Part shown: piece after piece, positions 53,757 to 64,000 of the stretch
Numbering within the stretch: the first letter of the stretch is position 1
Layout of the letters: every line of letters begins with the position of its first letter
Source: Candidatus Poribacteria bacterium
Lineage (GTDB): Bacteria > Poribacteria > WGA-4E > PCPOR2b
Assembly: GCA_022822005.1 (NCBI GenBank)
Contig: JAJECO010000018.1
Location: forward strand, 55,235-119,234
Direction: 5' to 3'
DNA: 64,000 bases
Translations under genes and position numbers: made by a program
The notes under the pieces: model-generated
What the model was told of the DNA's origin: nothing
Database searches by the model: none
What the model saw: only the letters and a program-made list of their open reading frames with translations

Positions 53757-54803
53757 ATGAAATTGCCAGATATTCGCAAAAATGTTTGGTGGTACATTGC
53801 CATTGCTCTCTGTTGTGTATCTATTCTGAGTAGTGCTGCACTTTGTATCGGTATACTCTACATGATCCGTTATCTATCTCCCGTAGATTTAGATGCAAGG
53901 GCTACACATGTGAAAATCGCTCCCGGTATGAGTTCTATAGCGATAGCGAATCAACTTGCTGATAGTCACTTAATTCACAATCCATGGGCGTTCTTGGTTG
54001 CTACTCATCTCACCGATGCAAATCACCGGTTGCAGATAGGAAGTTATCGGCTCAGTGCGGCGATGGGGATGCCGCAGATTATAGATCATCTTACAACTGG
54101 GAAGGTGATTACACATCAACTTGTAGTTCCCGAAGGATTAACAGTTATGCAGATTGCAAAACTTTGGGAAAATACTGGGTTTGGTACGGCAGCCGCGTTT
54201 AATGAAGCTGTGAGGGACCCGAAGTGGCAGCTGAACTATGGGATCGACGCGGAAACACTTGAGGGGTACTTATTTCCCAACACATACCAATTTCCTGATG
54301 GAACAACACCAGATGTCGTTATTCAAATAATGCTTGATGAATCTAAACGACGTTGGACGGATAACTTCTGTAAGGCAGCCGAGTCCCTTGAATTTTCCAG
54401 GCACGAGATAATTACGCTTGCGTCCATTATTGAAACCGAGGCGAGGGTGTCTGAGGAGCGTCCTTTAATTTCAGCTGTTTTTCACAACCGGCTGCGTCGT
54501 GGCTGGAAACTTCAAGCAGACCCCACGGCACTTTACGGACTGGGAAATCCTGATCGACCACCGAGGGCAGCTGACCTAAGAACCGATACACCCTATAACA
54601 CCTATATTTATAAAGGGTTGCCACCGGGACCAATCTGCAATCCGGGGGCCGCTTCAATTTCAGCGGCACTACAGCCGGCTCCGGTTGACTACATGTATTT
54701 TGTAGCAATAGGAGAAGGCAAACATCACTTTTCAAAAACGTTGCGGGAACACCAAAATGTGATCAACCGAATAAAACGGGGCCGCAGATCGACTGCCGAT
54801 TAA
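53757..54803 (+). CDS. mltG: Endolytic transglycosylase MltG (YceG family)
   Basis: The ATG at 53757 gives a 348-residue protein with one N-terminal membrane segment (about 12-35). It has the YceG domain: VPEGLTVMQIA, LEGYLFPNTYQFP, the active Glu in IIETEARV, VFHNRLRRGWKLQADPTALYGLG, NTYIYKGLPPGPICNPG and FVAIGEGKHHFSKT. MltG cleaves nascent peptidoglycan glycan strands in the inner membrane and so limits their length. The pairing ruvX-mltG is common in bacteria. Confidence 0.92.
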   Translation: MKLPDIRKNVWWYIAIALCCVSILSSAALCIGILYMIRYLSPVDLDARATHVKIAPGMSSIAIANQLADSHLIHNPWAFLVATHLTDANHRLQIGSYRLSAAMGMPQIIDHLTTGKVITHQLVVPEGLTVMQIAKLWENTGFGTAAAFNEAVRDPKWQLNYGIDAETLEGYLFPNTYQFPDGTTPDVVIQIMLDESKRRWTDNFCKAAESLEFSRHEIITLASIIETEARVSEERPLISAVFHNRLRRGWKLQADPTALYGLGNPDRPPRAADLRTDTPYNTYIYKGLPPGPICNPGAASISAALQPAPVDYMYFVAIGEGKHHFSKTLREHQNVINRIKRGRRSTAD

Positions 54804-54908
54804 GGTACAGGCAGTGTGTACAACTACAGAGTCGATCTCGCCCAGAAGTAAGCAACTGCTCTAATTTACAATCATCTGTATTTAATCAAACGAGAGGGTA
54901 AGAACCTT

Positions 54909-56186
54909 TTGGCATCACAACAGACTATTCAAAATGAGGTTACTATTTCAGGGACCGGTTTAATGCTTGGCGAACCCGTGAACCTCACATTTAAGCCGGC
55001 ACCGGCCAACCACGGCATTGTGTTTCACCGGATAGATTTGCCCGATGAACCAACAGTCGAAGTGTGTCCTGATAACTATGCAGCAATCATTCCTCGCTGC
55101 ACCAGCCTCCGCGCTGGAGGCGCAGAGGTTAACAGCGTTGAACATCTGCTTTCCGCATTTGCGGGTCTGGGCATTGATAATCTGCACGTCGATATTGACG
55201 CGCCAGAGTGCCCAGCGTTAGATGGTAGTGCGCTACCATACGTGCAGATCCTTCAGCAGGCAGAGATAGTAGAACAAGACACGCCGCGTGTACCGATTGA
55301 GTTGACAGATCCCCTCGCCGTATATGATGAGGATAAGCAACTCATTCTACTTCCGGCAGAGTCCTTCCAAGTATCCTGCGTGTATGATCATCCGAAACTT
55401 CCTCCCCAAGTTGAGACTCTGCAAATAGATCGAGATACTTATGTTAATGAAATTGCACCAGCACGCAGTTTTTGTTTTTCGGACGAGATAGAAGTGCTTA
55501 GAGGGCAAGGAATCGGTAAGGGGGCAAGTTACGATAATGTCCTTGTTATCGAGGATGATGGAAGCACCAGTCGGGAGTTACGGTATACAAATGAGTTTGT
55601 CCGACATAAAATATTGGACTTGATTGGGGATCTCTATTTGATTGGTAAACTTCCCCACACCCAGGTGGTTGCCTTAAAATCTGGACATACGCTCCACGCA
55701 CAACTTATCCTATCAATGGCGCAGAAAGGGCTTTTGCGCCAGCAGGAGCCTATTGAAATCTTGGATATTTTGGAAGTGTTGCCGCATCGCTATCCGATGT
55801 GTATGCTAGATAGGATTATCGAAGTAGAACCCGGCAAACGCGCAGTAGGCATCAAGAATCTTAGTTTCAATGAGCCTTTTTTCCAGGGGCACTTTCCGGA
55901 ACAACCGGTCATGCCTGGCGTTCTGCAGATGGAAGCGTTGGCACAGCTTGGAGCGTGGCTGCTGTTAAAAGAACTGGGGGCTGAAGGACAGGTTGGATAT
56001 TTTGTGTCGATTAAAGAAGCTAAATTTCGACGACCGGTTGTCCCGGGCGATCAGTTGAAGCTGGAAATCGAAATTCTTCGCAGGCGCCGGACATGGGCAC
56101 GGCTTGGCGGGAAAGCGTATGTTGGAGATCAACTTGCAGCTGAAGGTGAGCTCTCAATTGCACTTGGAGAAAACCCAAGTGGGTAA
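54909..56186 (+). CDS. lpxC/fabZ: Bifunctional LpxC/FabZ: UDP-3-O-acyl-GlcNAc deacetylase and 3-hydroxyacyl-ACP dehydratase
   Basis: The 425-residue fusion starts at a TTG, 6-9 bp after a GAGAGGG site. LpxC (about 1-278) has E78 and H79 in SVEHLLSAF, H233 and D237 in FVRHKILDLIGD, and H260 in KSGHTLHA: the zinc ligands and catalytic residues are all present. FabZ (about 283-420) has LPHRYPMCMLDRI, then FQGHFPEQPVMPGVLQMEALAQ with H328 and E342. LpxC commits to lipid A synthesis by deacetylating the LpxA product; FabZ dehydrates 3-hydroxyacyl-ACP, which competes for the same substrate pool. lpxA is the next gene. The fusion is known in Bacteroidetes-like lineages. Confidence 0.95.
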   Translation: MASQQTIQNEVTISGTGLMLGEPVNLTFKPAPANHGIVFHRIDLPDEPTVEVCPDNYAAIIPRCTSLRAGGAEVNSVEHLLSAFAGLGIDNLHVDIDAPECPALDGSALPYVQILQQAEIVEQDTPRVPIELTDPLAVYDEDKQLILLPAESFQVSCVYDHPKLPPQVETLQIDRDTYVNEIAPARSFCFSDEIEVLRGQGIGKGASYDNVLVIEDDGSTSRELRYTNEFVRHKILDLIGDLYLIGKLPHTQVVALKSGHTLHAQLILSMAQKGLLRQQEPIEILDILEVLPHRYPMCMLDRIIEVEPGKRAVGIKNLSFNEPFFQGHFPEQPVMPGVLQMEALAQLGAWLLLKELGAEGQVGYFVSIKEAKFRRPVVPGDQLKLEIEILRRRRTWARLGGKAYVGDQLAAEGELSIALGENPSG

Positions 56187-56290
56187 GATGCCAATTGTGG
56201 TTCATTCAGACACCGGCGATGGTGTGGAGCACATACAATCCTTGCGTTGTTTATAAAACCGATCACTAAAATGGGAGAGCTGCGGTGACA

Positions 56291-57076
56291 ATGATTCATG
56301 ACACTGCTATTATTCATCCGAAAGCCGAGTTAGACGAGAGCGTGGAAGTCGGGCCATTCTCGATTATCAGCGAAGACGTGCAGATCGGTCGTGGAACCGT
56401 GATTGGACCGCATGTGCAGATCGACCGGTGGACGACTATCGGTGAGGATTGCCAAATCTTTTTCGGTTCTACAATTGGAAATCCATCAAAAGATCTCAAG
56501 TATGGGGGATGGCGCAGCTATACGAGGATTGGTGATCGCAACGTGCTCCGTGAGTATGTGTCAATTTCGAGAGCGACGGCGGAGGACGCGGCCACAATCG
56601 TTGGCGATAACAATTTGTTGATGAACTGGGTCAATATAGCCCACGACACTGTTGTTGGCAATCGTACCATAATGGCGAACTTCGCAACTATAGCTGGGCA
56701 TGTTCTTATTGAGGATGATGCACGGATCGGCGCACACGCCGCGATTCATCAGTTCGTGCGCGTTGGAAAAATGGCAATGGTCGGAGCGTGCTCAAAATTT
56801 GTGCAAGATATACCACCGTTCACTGTGTCTGATGGTCACCCTGCTCGTGTGCGGAGTCTAAATATCGTTGGGCTTGGCACCTCACAAGTGCACCCAATGG
56901 CATCACTGTCCCCCGAAACTATTAGCCGTTTGAAGAATGCCTACCGCACTCTATTCCGGAGTAAAGTAAACCTGACAGAGGCGATTGCCCAGGTAAGAAA
57001 CGAGGGTGAAACTGACGATGAGGTAGAACATCTCCTGAACTTTATTGAGAACTCCACTCGTGGCATCGGTGTTTAA
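56291..57076 (+). CDS. lpxA: UDP-N-acetylglucosamine acyltransferase LpxA
   Basis: The frame opens at a GTG at 56285; the ATG at 56291 (MIHDTAIIHPKAEL) is the typical LpxA start. The 261-residue protein has the left-handed beta-helix hexapeptide repeats (VEVGPFSIISEDVQIG, IGPHVQI), the active His in VNIAHDTVVGN, and AIHQFVRVGKMAMVGACS with the substrate-binding region, then the helical C-terminus. It acylates UDP-GlcNAc with 3-hydroxyacyl-ACP in the first step of lipid A synthesis. Confidence 0.95.
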   Translation: MIHDTAIIHPKAELDESVEVGPFSIISEDVQIGRGTVIGPHVQIDRWTTIGEDCQIFFGSTIGNPSKDLKYGGWRSYTRIGDRNVLREYVSISRATAEDAATIVGDNNLLMNWVNIAHDTVVGNRTIMANFATIAGHVLIEDDARIGAHAAIHQFVRVGKMAMVGACSKFVQDIPPFTVSDGHPARVRSLNIVGLGTSQVHPMASLSPETISRLKNAYRTLFRSKVNLTEAIAQVRNEGETDDEVEHLLNFIENSTRGIGV

Positions 57077-57103
57077 CCAAGAAATGGGTACAAGAGGGCA
57101 GCA

Positions 57104-57907
57104 ATGGAAAAGCTTGGAATCATTGCTGGAGCTGGTGATTTGCCAATATTGCTTGCTCAAGCGGCAGTAGAACAGAACCGCGCGCCGATTGTCATTCAGA
57201 TTACCCAACCCATATCGAAACAACTCGAAAGTGTTGCTTCGGAATTATATTCATTTGGTATTGGACAGGTACAGAAGGTAACAAGAACGCTCCATGATTC
57301 AGGAGTGCGAGAGCTTGTAATCATAGGTAAAATTGAAACAAGCATCCTCTTCCGCCCCTTTCTGGTAGACCCTACGGCTGTGGCGATTCTCGCCCGAAAC
57401 CGCAACAAGGGGACACGCGCCGTTGTTGGTGCGGTCATCGATCATTTTGAATCCCAAGGAATTACTGTGGTTGAGCAGCAAACATTTTTGCGTGACCTGA
57501 TGCCGCAAGAAGGTGTGTTGACAAAAAGACAGCCGACGAAATCCCAGTGGGTGGATGTAAGATACGGAATGCAGGTAGCGCGTCGTGTAGCAGATTTGGG
57601 GATCGGACAGACAGTTGTTGTGAAAAATATGACAGCGGTTGCGATTGAAGCCCTTGAGGGAACTGATGAAGCTATAAAACGGGGCGGCACACTTGGCGGG
57701 AAAGGTGTTGTCGTTGCAAAAGCTGCAGCGACAGATCACGATTTTCGGGTTGATGTGCCAACGGTTGGGGAGCAGACACTACAAACGCTACATACAGTTA
57801 GTGGAGGTGTGCTGGCTGTTGAGGCGGGGCGCACGTTTGTTCTGAATCAACCTGCGCTGCGCGAACAGGCAGATCGATGGAAAATTCCCATCGTTGCTTT
57901 GGCTTGA
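57104..57907 (+). CDS. lpxI: UDP-2,3-diacylglucosamine pyrophosphatase LpxI (DUF1009 family)
   Basis: The 267-residue protein has the LpxI beginning LGIIAGAGDLPILLAQAA and the C-terminal domain features GQTVVVKNMTAVAIEALEGTDE, RGGTLGGKGVVVAKAAATDHDFRVDVPTVG and GGVLAVEAGRTFVLNQP. LpxI makes 2,3-diacylglucosamine 1-phosphate, replacing LpxH found in many proteobacteria. It starts 27 bp after lpxA and ends the operon, which has a terminator at 57977-58012. No lpxD or lpxB was seen in the window. Confidence 0.92.
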   Translation: MEKLGIIAGAGDLPILLAQAAVEQNRAPIVIQITQPISKQLESVASELYSFGIGQVQKVTRTLHDSGVRELVIIGKIETSILFRPFLVDPTAVAILARNRNKGTRAVVGAVIDHFESQGITVVEQQTFLRDLMPQEGVLTKRQPTKSQWVDVRYGMQVARRVADLGIGQTVVVKNMTAVAIEALEGTDEAIKRGGTLGGKGVVVAKAAATDHDFRVDVPTVGEQTLQTLHTVSGGVLAVEAGRTFVLNQPALREQADRWKIPIVALA

Positions 57908-57976
57908 TTGGTCAGGAATGATTTTCTCTACAGAACTGATACTGTCTTCACCGGATACAGGTGAAATGACCATTTG

Positions 57977-58012
57977 CCCGCGGCAGATCTACTGTTAGTC
58001 GCGGGTTTTTTT
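57977..58012 (+). terminator. Intrinsic terminator of the lpx operon
   Basis: CCCGCG at 57977-57982 pairs with CGCGGG at 58000-58005, followed by seven Ts (58006-58012). It lies between lpxI and the converging DUF711 gene. Confidence 0.7.
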
Positions 58013-58016
58013 AGTG

Positions 58017-59147
58017 TCACAGTTTCATCACTGCGGTATTGGTCAGGTAGGGTGAATTGAAACGGGTTAATTCGCCTGGCTGCGAACCGGGTACAGGGAA
58101 CAGACGGACCGAAAGGGGTTTACCCCATCGGATTGACAGAGAAGCCACATCAGTAAGGATTTCATAGATCTTGTCAATGGGGGCATTACCGGGAATAGGA
58201 ATTGTGTCGAGACCTGTTCCACAGATAGAGGCGTAGAGAAGTAGACTATCCAGATTAATGCACCCTTCACGATTACGATTACCCAACACCTCGTCCTCAA
58301 GTACCGGGAACATTAGGCCCGAGTAGCCGCATCGTGGTAAGTCCAGTGAATCGAGGGTCCGCGTGATAGCTCCGACGACAGTAAGCGTGCCCCTTTCGCC
58401 AAATTTCCCGGATAGTTGATTCTCTATTGCGTTGGCGATGCTTTCAGATCCCATCGGTGCAGGTGAGGCATCTATCCCTACAAATGGAATCCCGGCTTCC
58501 TTCGTAATTTCTTGGGCGAGCGTTACGATTCGATGCCCCTCGTGTTCCATGAGCGCTTTTAATCGTGCCGATGCAACCTCTATATCTGGCGCCTCAGCAA
58601 GTGCCTTGTGAACAAGATCTGCTGCCTGCCAGCCGATTCCGAGGTTGAATCCCTCATCTTGCCAGTAACCAGCGGGGAAAAAAGGCGTGTTCGGCGGGCA
58701 ATTCATCGTTGCAGCAAAACGTAGGTTACCGAGACCGCCATCGGTCTGCTGGGCGATCTGCTGTATGGCAGTAGCTGTCTTTACAGCAGCCTCCCGTCCA
58801 ATCTGCCCGTCAGGCGTGGTCAGTGTAGCGGACGCAAAGAGGGTTTGGCTTTGCGAGATTATGTCTGGAACAAGGGTTAAGTGGTTCAACGCCTGTGGGT
58901 GATGGGGAAAAATCGTGCCTAAGCTAAAAAACTCGCATCCCAATGCAATGATACGACCATCCAGTTCAAGTGCTCTATCTACGTTCGGAATCTGCTCCCA
59001 CGTTTGGCTGATAATCCTCGTGGTCTGGACCTCGTATCCATTCGCTTCAAAATGGCTCTGACACCTACGACTAACATCTACGGCGAATCTCAACTGTTCA
59101 CGCGAAAAAGCATCAGGGATGCCGACGGTCACAGTTCGAATTTTCAT
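58017..59147 (-). CDS. DUF711 (UPF0210) family protein
   Basis: The 376-residue protein has the family's recognisable features: AATMNCPPNTPFFPAGYW, the segment GIPFVGIDASPAPMGSE, CGYSGLMFPVLEDEVL and YASICGTGLDTIPIPG. I know no established function for it; it is related in sequence to the PFL-like UPF0210 family. It shares 4 bases with accA (59144-59147), so the two are translationally coupled, with accA upstream. This links it to fatty acid precursor supply, though only by context. Confidence 0.82.
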   Translation of the reverse strand: MKIRTVTVGIPDAFSREQLRFAVDVSRRCQSHFEANGYEVQTTRIISQTWEQIPNVDRALELDGRIIALGCEFFSLGTIFPHHPQALNHLTLVPDIISQSQTLFASATLTTPDGQIGREAAVKTATAIQQIAQQTDGGLGNLRFAATMNCPPNTPFFPAGYWQDEGFNLGIGWQAADLVHKALAEAPDIEVASARLKALMEHEGHRIVTLAQEITKEAGIPFVGIDASPAPMGSESIANAIENQLSGKFGERGTLTVVGAITRTLDSLDLPRCGYSGLMFPVLEDEVLGNRNREGCINLDSLLLYASICGTGLDTIPIPGNAPIDKIYEILTDVASLSIRWGKPLSVRLFPVPGSQPGELTRFNSPYLTNTAVMKL

Positions 59148-60106
59148 GATTCACCGTAAACGCCAATCCTCCGATAGCGTTCCAATCGTTGAGCGACCAA
59201 GACTTCGGGATCCATTTCCATGAGTTCCTTGAGCTGCTTGCGGATTGCCGTTTTAACCCGCCTGGCAGCGAGTGGGATATCGCGGTGAGCTCCACCGAGT
59301 GGTTCGCGGATAACCTCATCAATTACCTCAAATTTCAACAGATCCTCCGCCGTTGGTTTATAGGCTTCTGTTGCTTCCGGCGCACGTTCACCTTCATCTT
59401 TCCATACGATACTACTGCACACTTCCGGGGCAGCGACGCAGTAGATGGCGTACTCCATCATAAGGACGCGGTCCCCAATGGCGATTGCTAATGCCCCGCC
59501 ACTCCCGCCTTCACCAAGTACAATCACGATAATAGGAACACGCAATGTGGACATCTGGGCGAGATTTTGAGCTATCGCTATGGACTGTCCTCGCTCCTCC
59601 GATTCCGCATCGTAGTGTGCACCGCGGGTGTCAACAAAGCAAATTAGCGGGCGATTAAATTTCTCCGCGAGACACATCAGCCGTCGAGCTTTACGATATC
59701 CCTCTGGTCGGGTGTACCCGAAGTTCATCTCTTGGCGTTCTTTGATGTTTGTGCCTTTCTGTTGAGCCAAGTAAACGATCGGTTCCCCGTCAAACCAAGC
59801 GAGTCCACCGATCAAAGCCCGGTCATCTGCGTACAGCTTGTCACCACGCAATTCAATTGCATCCTCAAGCATCGCGTCAATGTAGACAGGTGCTTGTGGC
59901 CTCTCTGCATGACGTGACAACCATACCTTATCCCAGCGTGTAACCTTTTGAAATGCCTGCCTTGTGAGATCTTTCGTATTCTCTTCAAGGGCGTCAAGAG
60001 CCTTTGTGATATCCAGTTCAGGATTGACTTCAGCAAATGCCTTCAGCTGGGCAGCATATTGATTTAGTTCAAGTAGCGGTTGTTCAAAATCGAGGAGACT
60101 TCTCAT
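59144..60106 (-). CDS. accA: Acetyl-CoA carboxylase carboxyltransferase subunit alpha
   Basis: The 320-residue protein has the AccA landmarks: LDFEQPLLELNQ at the N-terminus, HAERPQAPVYIDAM, GDRLYADDRALIGG-type segment (GDKLYADDRALIGGLAWFDG), MNFGYTRPEGYRKARRLM, FVDTRGAHYDAESEERGQ, VLGEGGSGGALAIAIGDRVLMMEYA and VWKDEGERAPEATEA. With AccD it transfers carboxyl from biotin to acetyl-CoA to make malonyl-CoA. Overlap with DUF711 is 4 bp. ftsY lies 77 bp upstream on the same strand. Confidence 0.95.
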   Translation of the reverse strand: MRSLLDFEQPLLELNQYAAQLKAFAEVNPELDITKALDALEENTKDLTRQAFQKVTRWDKVWLSRHAERPQAPVYIDAMLEDAIELRGDKLYADDRALIGGLAWFDGEPIVYLAQQKGTNIKERQEMNFGYTRPEGYRKARRLMCLAEKFNRPLICFVDTRGAHYDAESEERGQSIAIAQNLAQMSTLRVPIIVIVLGEGGSGGALAIAIGDRVLMMEYAIYCVAAPEVCSSIVWKDEGERAPEATEAYKPTAEDLLKFEVIDEVIREPLGGAHRDIPLAARRVKTAIRKQLKELMEMDPEVLVAQRLERYRRIGVYGES

Positions 60107-60183
60107 GATTCAGATATCTCTCCAACTGGGTTGATAAAACCTGTTTTACTGGCTCAAAGGATATCCTTATTCTTAATTTCCGG

Positions 60184-61227
60184 TTAGTTATCGGAGGATT
60201 GCTCTCGTTCAAACAATGCCTCAACGAAATCATGTCCGACAAAATCACGGAGATCATCTAATTTTTCACCGATTCCAATTAATCGAACTGGTGCACCGAT
60301 CTCCTGTTTCACAGCGATAACAATTCCACCCTTCGCCGTACCGTCCAGTTTCGTTACCGCGACACCGGTGATAGGCACGGCTTCGTTAAAAACCTTTGCC
60401 TGCATAATCGCATTTTGTCCTGCTGTGCCATCGAGTACGAGCAGCACCTCGTGTGGTGCCTCAGAACTTGCCCTGCCCATCACTCTACCAATTTTCGACA
60501 ACTCGTCCATCAAGGGTTTTTTTGTATGAAGCCTGCCGGCAGTGTCAACGATGAGCAGATCCACCTGACGAGACTTTGCAGCCTCCATGGCGTCAAATAC
60601 AACGGAGGCCGGATCTGCGCCTTCACTCCCGCGGATTAGCTCCACACCGGCACGGTCACACCATATAGCCAACTGATCCGCTGCCGCTGCTCGGAAGGTA
60701 TCGCCGGCAGCAACGAGGACGCGCTTACCCTCAGACCTGAATCGATGTGCCAGCTTACCGATAGTCGTTGTTTTACCGGCACCATTGATGCCAAGCACTA
60801 AGATCGTATATAGTTGTCCTTCAGGGACGCTGAGGCGAGCATCCTCTCCAAGCACAGTCAATATTTCTTGCTTAAGGATATCAGCCAATTCGGACGCATC
60901 ATTGAGTCCACGCTCCCTGACCACTTCGCGTACATTGTCCATCAACGCTAGAGTCGTGTTGACGCCAACATCAGCTTGTATCAAGATCTCCTCGATCTCT
61001 TCCAGTAACTCTTCATCGATCGTCCTTCCGACGCGAAGTAATCCTGAGATTTGGCCAAGGATGTTATTTCGGGTCTTGGACAAGCCTGCTTTGAGTCGCG
61101 CAAACCAAGTACCTTCCTCGTTAGATGTTTCTTCAGATTGCGGCAATTCCACTGTCGGTTCGGCGACTTCAATCTCTTGTTTTTCCTGTAAATTATCTGT
61201 TTTCCGATGGAATAAATTTCTTAACAT
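60184..61227 (-). CDS. ftsY: Signal recognition particle receptor FtsY
   Basis: The 347-residue protein has an acidic N-terminal region (EEVAEPTVELPQSEETSNEE) and the NG domain: GINGAGKTTTIGKLA (P-loop), DTFRAAAADQL, VDTAGRLHTKKPLM, TKLDGTAKGG and IGIGEKLDDLRDF. All GTPase motifs are intact. FtsY docks SRP-ribosome complexes at the inner membrane for co-translational insertion. The long acidic domain is short compared with that of E. coli FtsY. Confidence 0.96.
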   Translation of the reverse strand: MLRNLFHRKTDNLQEKQEIEVAEPTVELPQSEETSNEEGTWFARLKAGLSKTRNNILGQISGLLRVGRTIDEELLEEIEEILIQADVGVNTTLALMDNVREVVRERGLNDASELADILKQEILTVLGEDARLSVPEGQLYTILVLGINGAGKTTTIGKLAHRFRSEGKRVLVAAGDTFRAAAADQLAIWCDRAGVELIRGSEGADPASVVFDAMEAAKSRQVDLLIVDTAGRLHTKKPLMDELSKIGRVMGRASSEAPHEVLLVLDGTAGQNAIMQAKVFNEAVPITGVAVTKLDGTAKGGIVIAVKQEIGAPVRLIGIGEKLDDLRDFVGHDFVEALFEREQSSDN

Positions 61228-61338
61228 CTGTTTTTCGTTTACCAGTAAAATCCTACACCCACTTTTGAAAATATTTCACTACGTGCTTTCACATGAAAAC
61301 GGTCATAGCTCGTTCAACTTTAAGAAGCGAACCGAGGT

Positions 61339-61372
61339 GCAGTGGGAGCGTGGGAGTACCACGCCCCACTGC
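61339..61372. terminator. Strong hairpin after katG
   Basis: GCAGTGGG and GCGTGG on one side (separated by a bulged A) pair fully with CCACGC and CCCACTGC on the other, giving a 14-bp stem with a 5-nt loop. It is 17 bp after the katG stop on the minus strand. No T-run follows, so it may stabilise the mRNA end rather than terminate by itself. Confidence 0.5.
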
Positions 61373-61388
61373 GCGTAGTGTGTTGCGT

Positions 61389-63665
<2,277 letters not shown>

Positions 63666-63719
63666 CTACTCCGTAAACAGGCTCTGAGTATTATGAGAAG
63701 GGATACTTACGTCTCAATC

Positions 63720-63737
63720 TTGCAATATATTATACAA
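63720..63737 (-). promoter_or_regulatory. AT-rich element upstream of katG with TATAAT
   Basis: On the minus strand TTGTATAATATATTGCAA contains TATAAT (63729-63734) and is partly symmetrical. Promoter plus possible PerR/Fur-like regulator site is a guess from context; the -35 is unclear. Confidence 0.25.
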
Positions 63738-63764
63738 CAAGAATTCCAAGAACGGAACAAAAAT

Positions 63765-63793
63765 TTGACTTCCCTCTATGCACGTCATATAAT
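63765..63793 (+). promoter_or_regulatory. Sigma70-like promoter of the rhamnulokinase gene
   Basis: TTGACT at 63765-63770 and TATAAT at 63788-63793 with 17 bp between, 32-44 bp before the start. Confidence 0.7.
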
Positions 63794-63836
63794 ACCGACT
63801 TTGAACTGAAGTAATCACTATCTCATGGGGACAGAA

Positions 63837-64000
63837 ATGGGAACAGCGCAGCGATTCTTAGCATTCGATCTTGGTGCAGAAAGTGGGCGAGGTGTGCTTG
63901 GCTACTTCGATGGCGCAAAGCTCAAGTTAGAAGAGCTACACCGCTTTCCAAATGGGGGCATCCGCGTTTTGGATAGCTTGCACTGGAATGTCTTGCAGCT
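63837..64000 (+). CDS. rhaB: Rhamnulokinase-like FGGY sugar kinase, N-terminal part (runs off right edge)
   Basis: ATG at 63837 follows GGGGA by 5-6 bp; an in-frame ATG at 63825 is the alternative. The 54 visible residues read FLAFDLGAESGRGVLG, then LEELHRFPNGGIRV, the hallmark phosphate-binding start of FGGY kinases and the EExHRFPN pattern of rhamnulokinase. The active site lies beyond the window. The enzyme phosphorylates L-rhamnulose in rhamnose use. Confidence 0.75.
   Translation, partial: MGTAQRFLAFDLGAESGRGVLGYFDGAKLKLEELHRFPNGGIRVLDSLHWNVLQ

Overview
The window reads as a chromosomal segment of a diderm (LPS-type) bacterium of moderate GC. It carries lipid A genes (an LpxC/FabZ fusion, LpxA, LpxI), an Omp85/BamA-type outer-membrane assembly protein, a very long TamB-like protein, HEAT-repeat lipoproteins, secreted proteases with FlgD/T9SS-like C-terminal domains, two phytanoyl-CoA dioxygenase family proteins and three Gfo/Idh/MocA dehydrogenases. 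This mix resembles Candidatus Poribacteria and related sponge or marine lineages near the FCB group. That assignment is inference from gene content; no rRNA or tRNA gene was seen.

Layout. 1-800: the 5' end of a probable nadB and a PaaI-type thioesterase. 950-15400: an envelope-biogenesis block made of HEAT lipoprotein A, a GNAT acetyltransferase, giant TamB, HEAT lipoprotein B (a paralogue of A) and a BamA-like protein with seven apparent POTRA domains. 15500-18160: two PhyH-type oxygenases around a DapA-family aldolase. 18170-22300: a minus-strand run led by four uncharacterised membrane proteins and ending in a Gfo/Idh/MocA dehydrogenase and one of the PhyH genes. 22470-29570: small-molecule metabolism, comprising a D-2-hydroxyacid dehydrogenase, an amidohydrolase, a mannonate-dehydratase-like enzyme, a TIM-barrel isomerase, a dehydrogenase and an overlapping pair of archaeal-type CoA biosynthesis genes (pantoate kinase and 4-phosphopantoate--beta-alanine ligase). 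29770-32010: an ABC exporter with an unusual PH-like plus zinc-ribbon N-terminus. 32010-33050: a 1-kb intergenic region packed with palindromic repeats. 33055-43870: a secreted LRR/metzincin/dockerin protein, ribD, an archease, RNase J, DusB and an M6-type protease. 44020-51350: tsaD-tsaC, a TIM-barrel isomerase, a cupin, a beta-lactamase-fold hydrolase, a sodium:solute symporter with a tiny membrane partner, and another dehydrogenase. 51390-52980: a small AT-rich island with a ribbon-helix-helix-like gene and a tyrosine recombinase whose 5' end carries repeated 13-bp sites. 53100-58010: one operon ruvX-mltG-lpxC/fabZ-lpxA-lpxI, with a sigma70-like promoter and an intrinsic terminator. 58017-64000: DUF711 overlapping accA, ftsY, katG, and the start of a rhamnulokinase.

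How the genes fit together. The envelope genes (BamA-like, TamB, HEAT lipoproteins, Lpx enzymes, MltG) cover outer-membrane protein insertion, lipid transport, lipid A synthesis and peptidoglycan processing. The many dehydrogenases, isomerases, PhyH oxygenases, the aldolase, UxuA-like enzyme, symporter and rhamnulokinase suggest a heterotroph degrading diverse sugars and sugar acids. The most noteworthy items are the archaeal-type CoA gene pair in a diderm bacterium, the four-gene uncharacterised membrane system, the two HEAT lipoproteins flanking tamB, and the modular secreted metalloprotease. Sigma70-like promoters with 16-18 bp spacing were recognised at several places and are listed separately.
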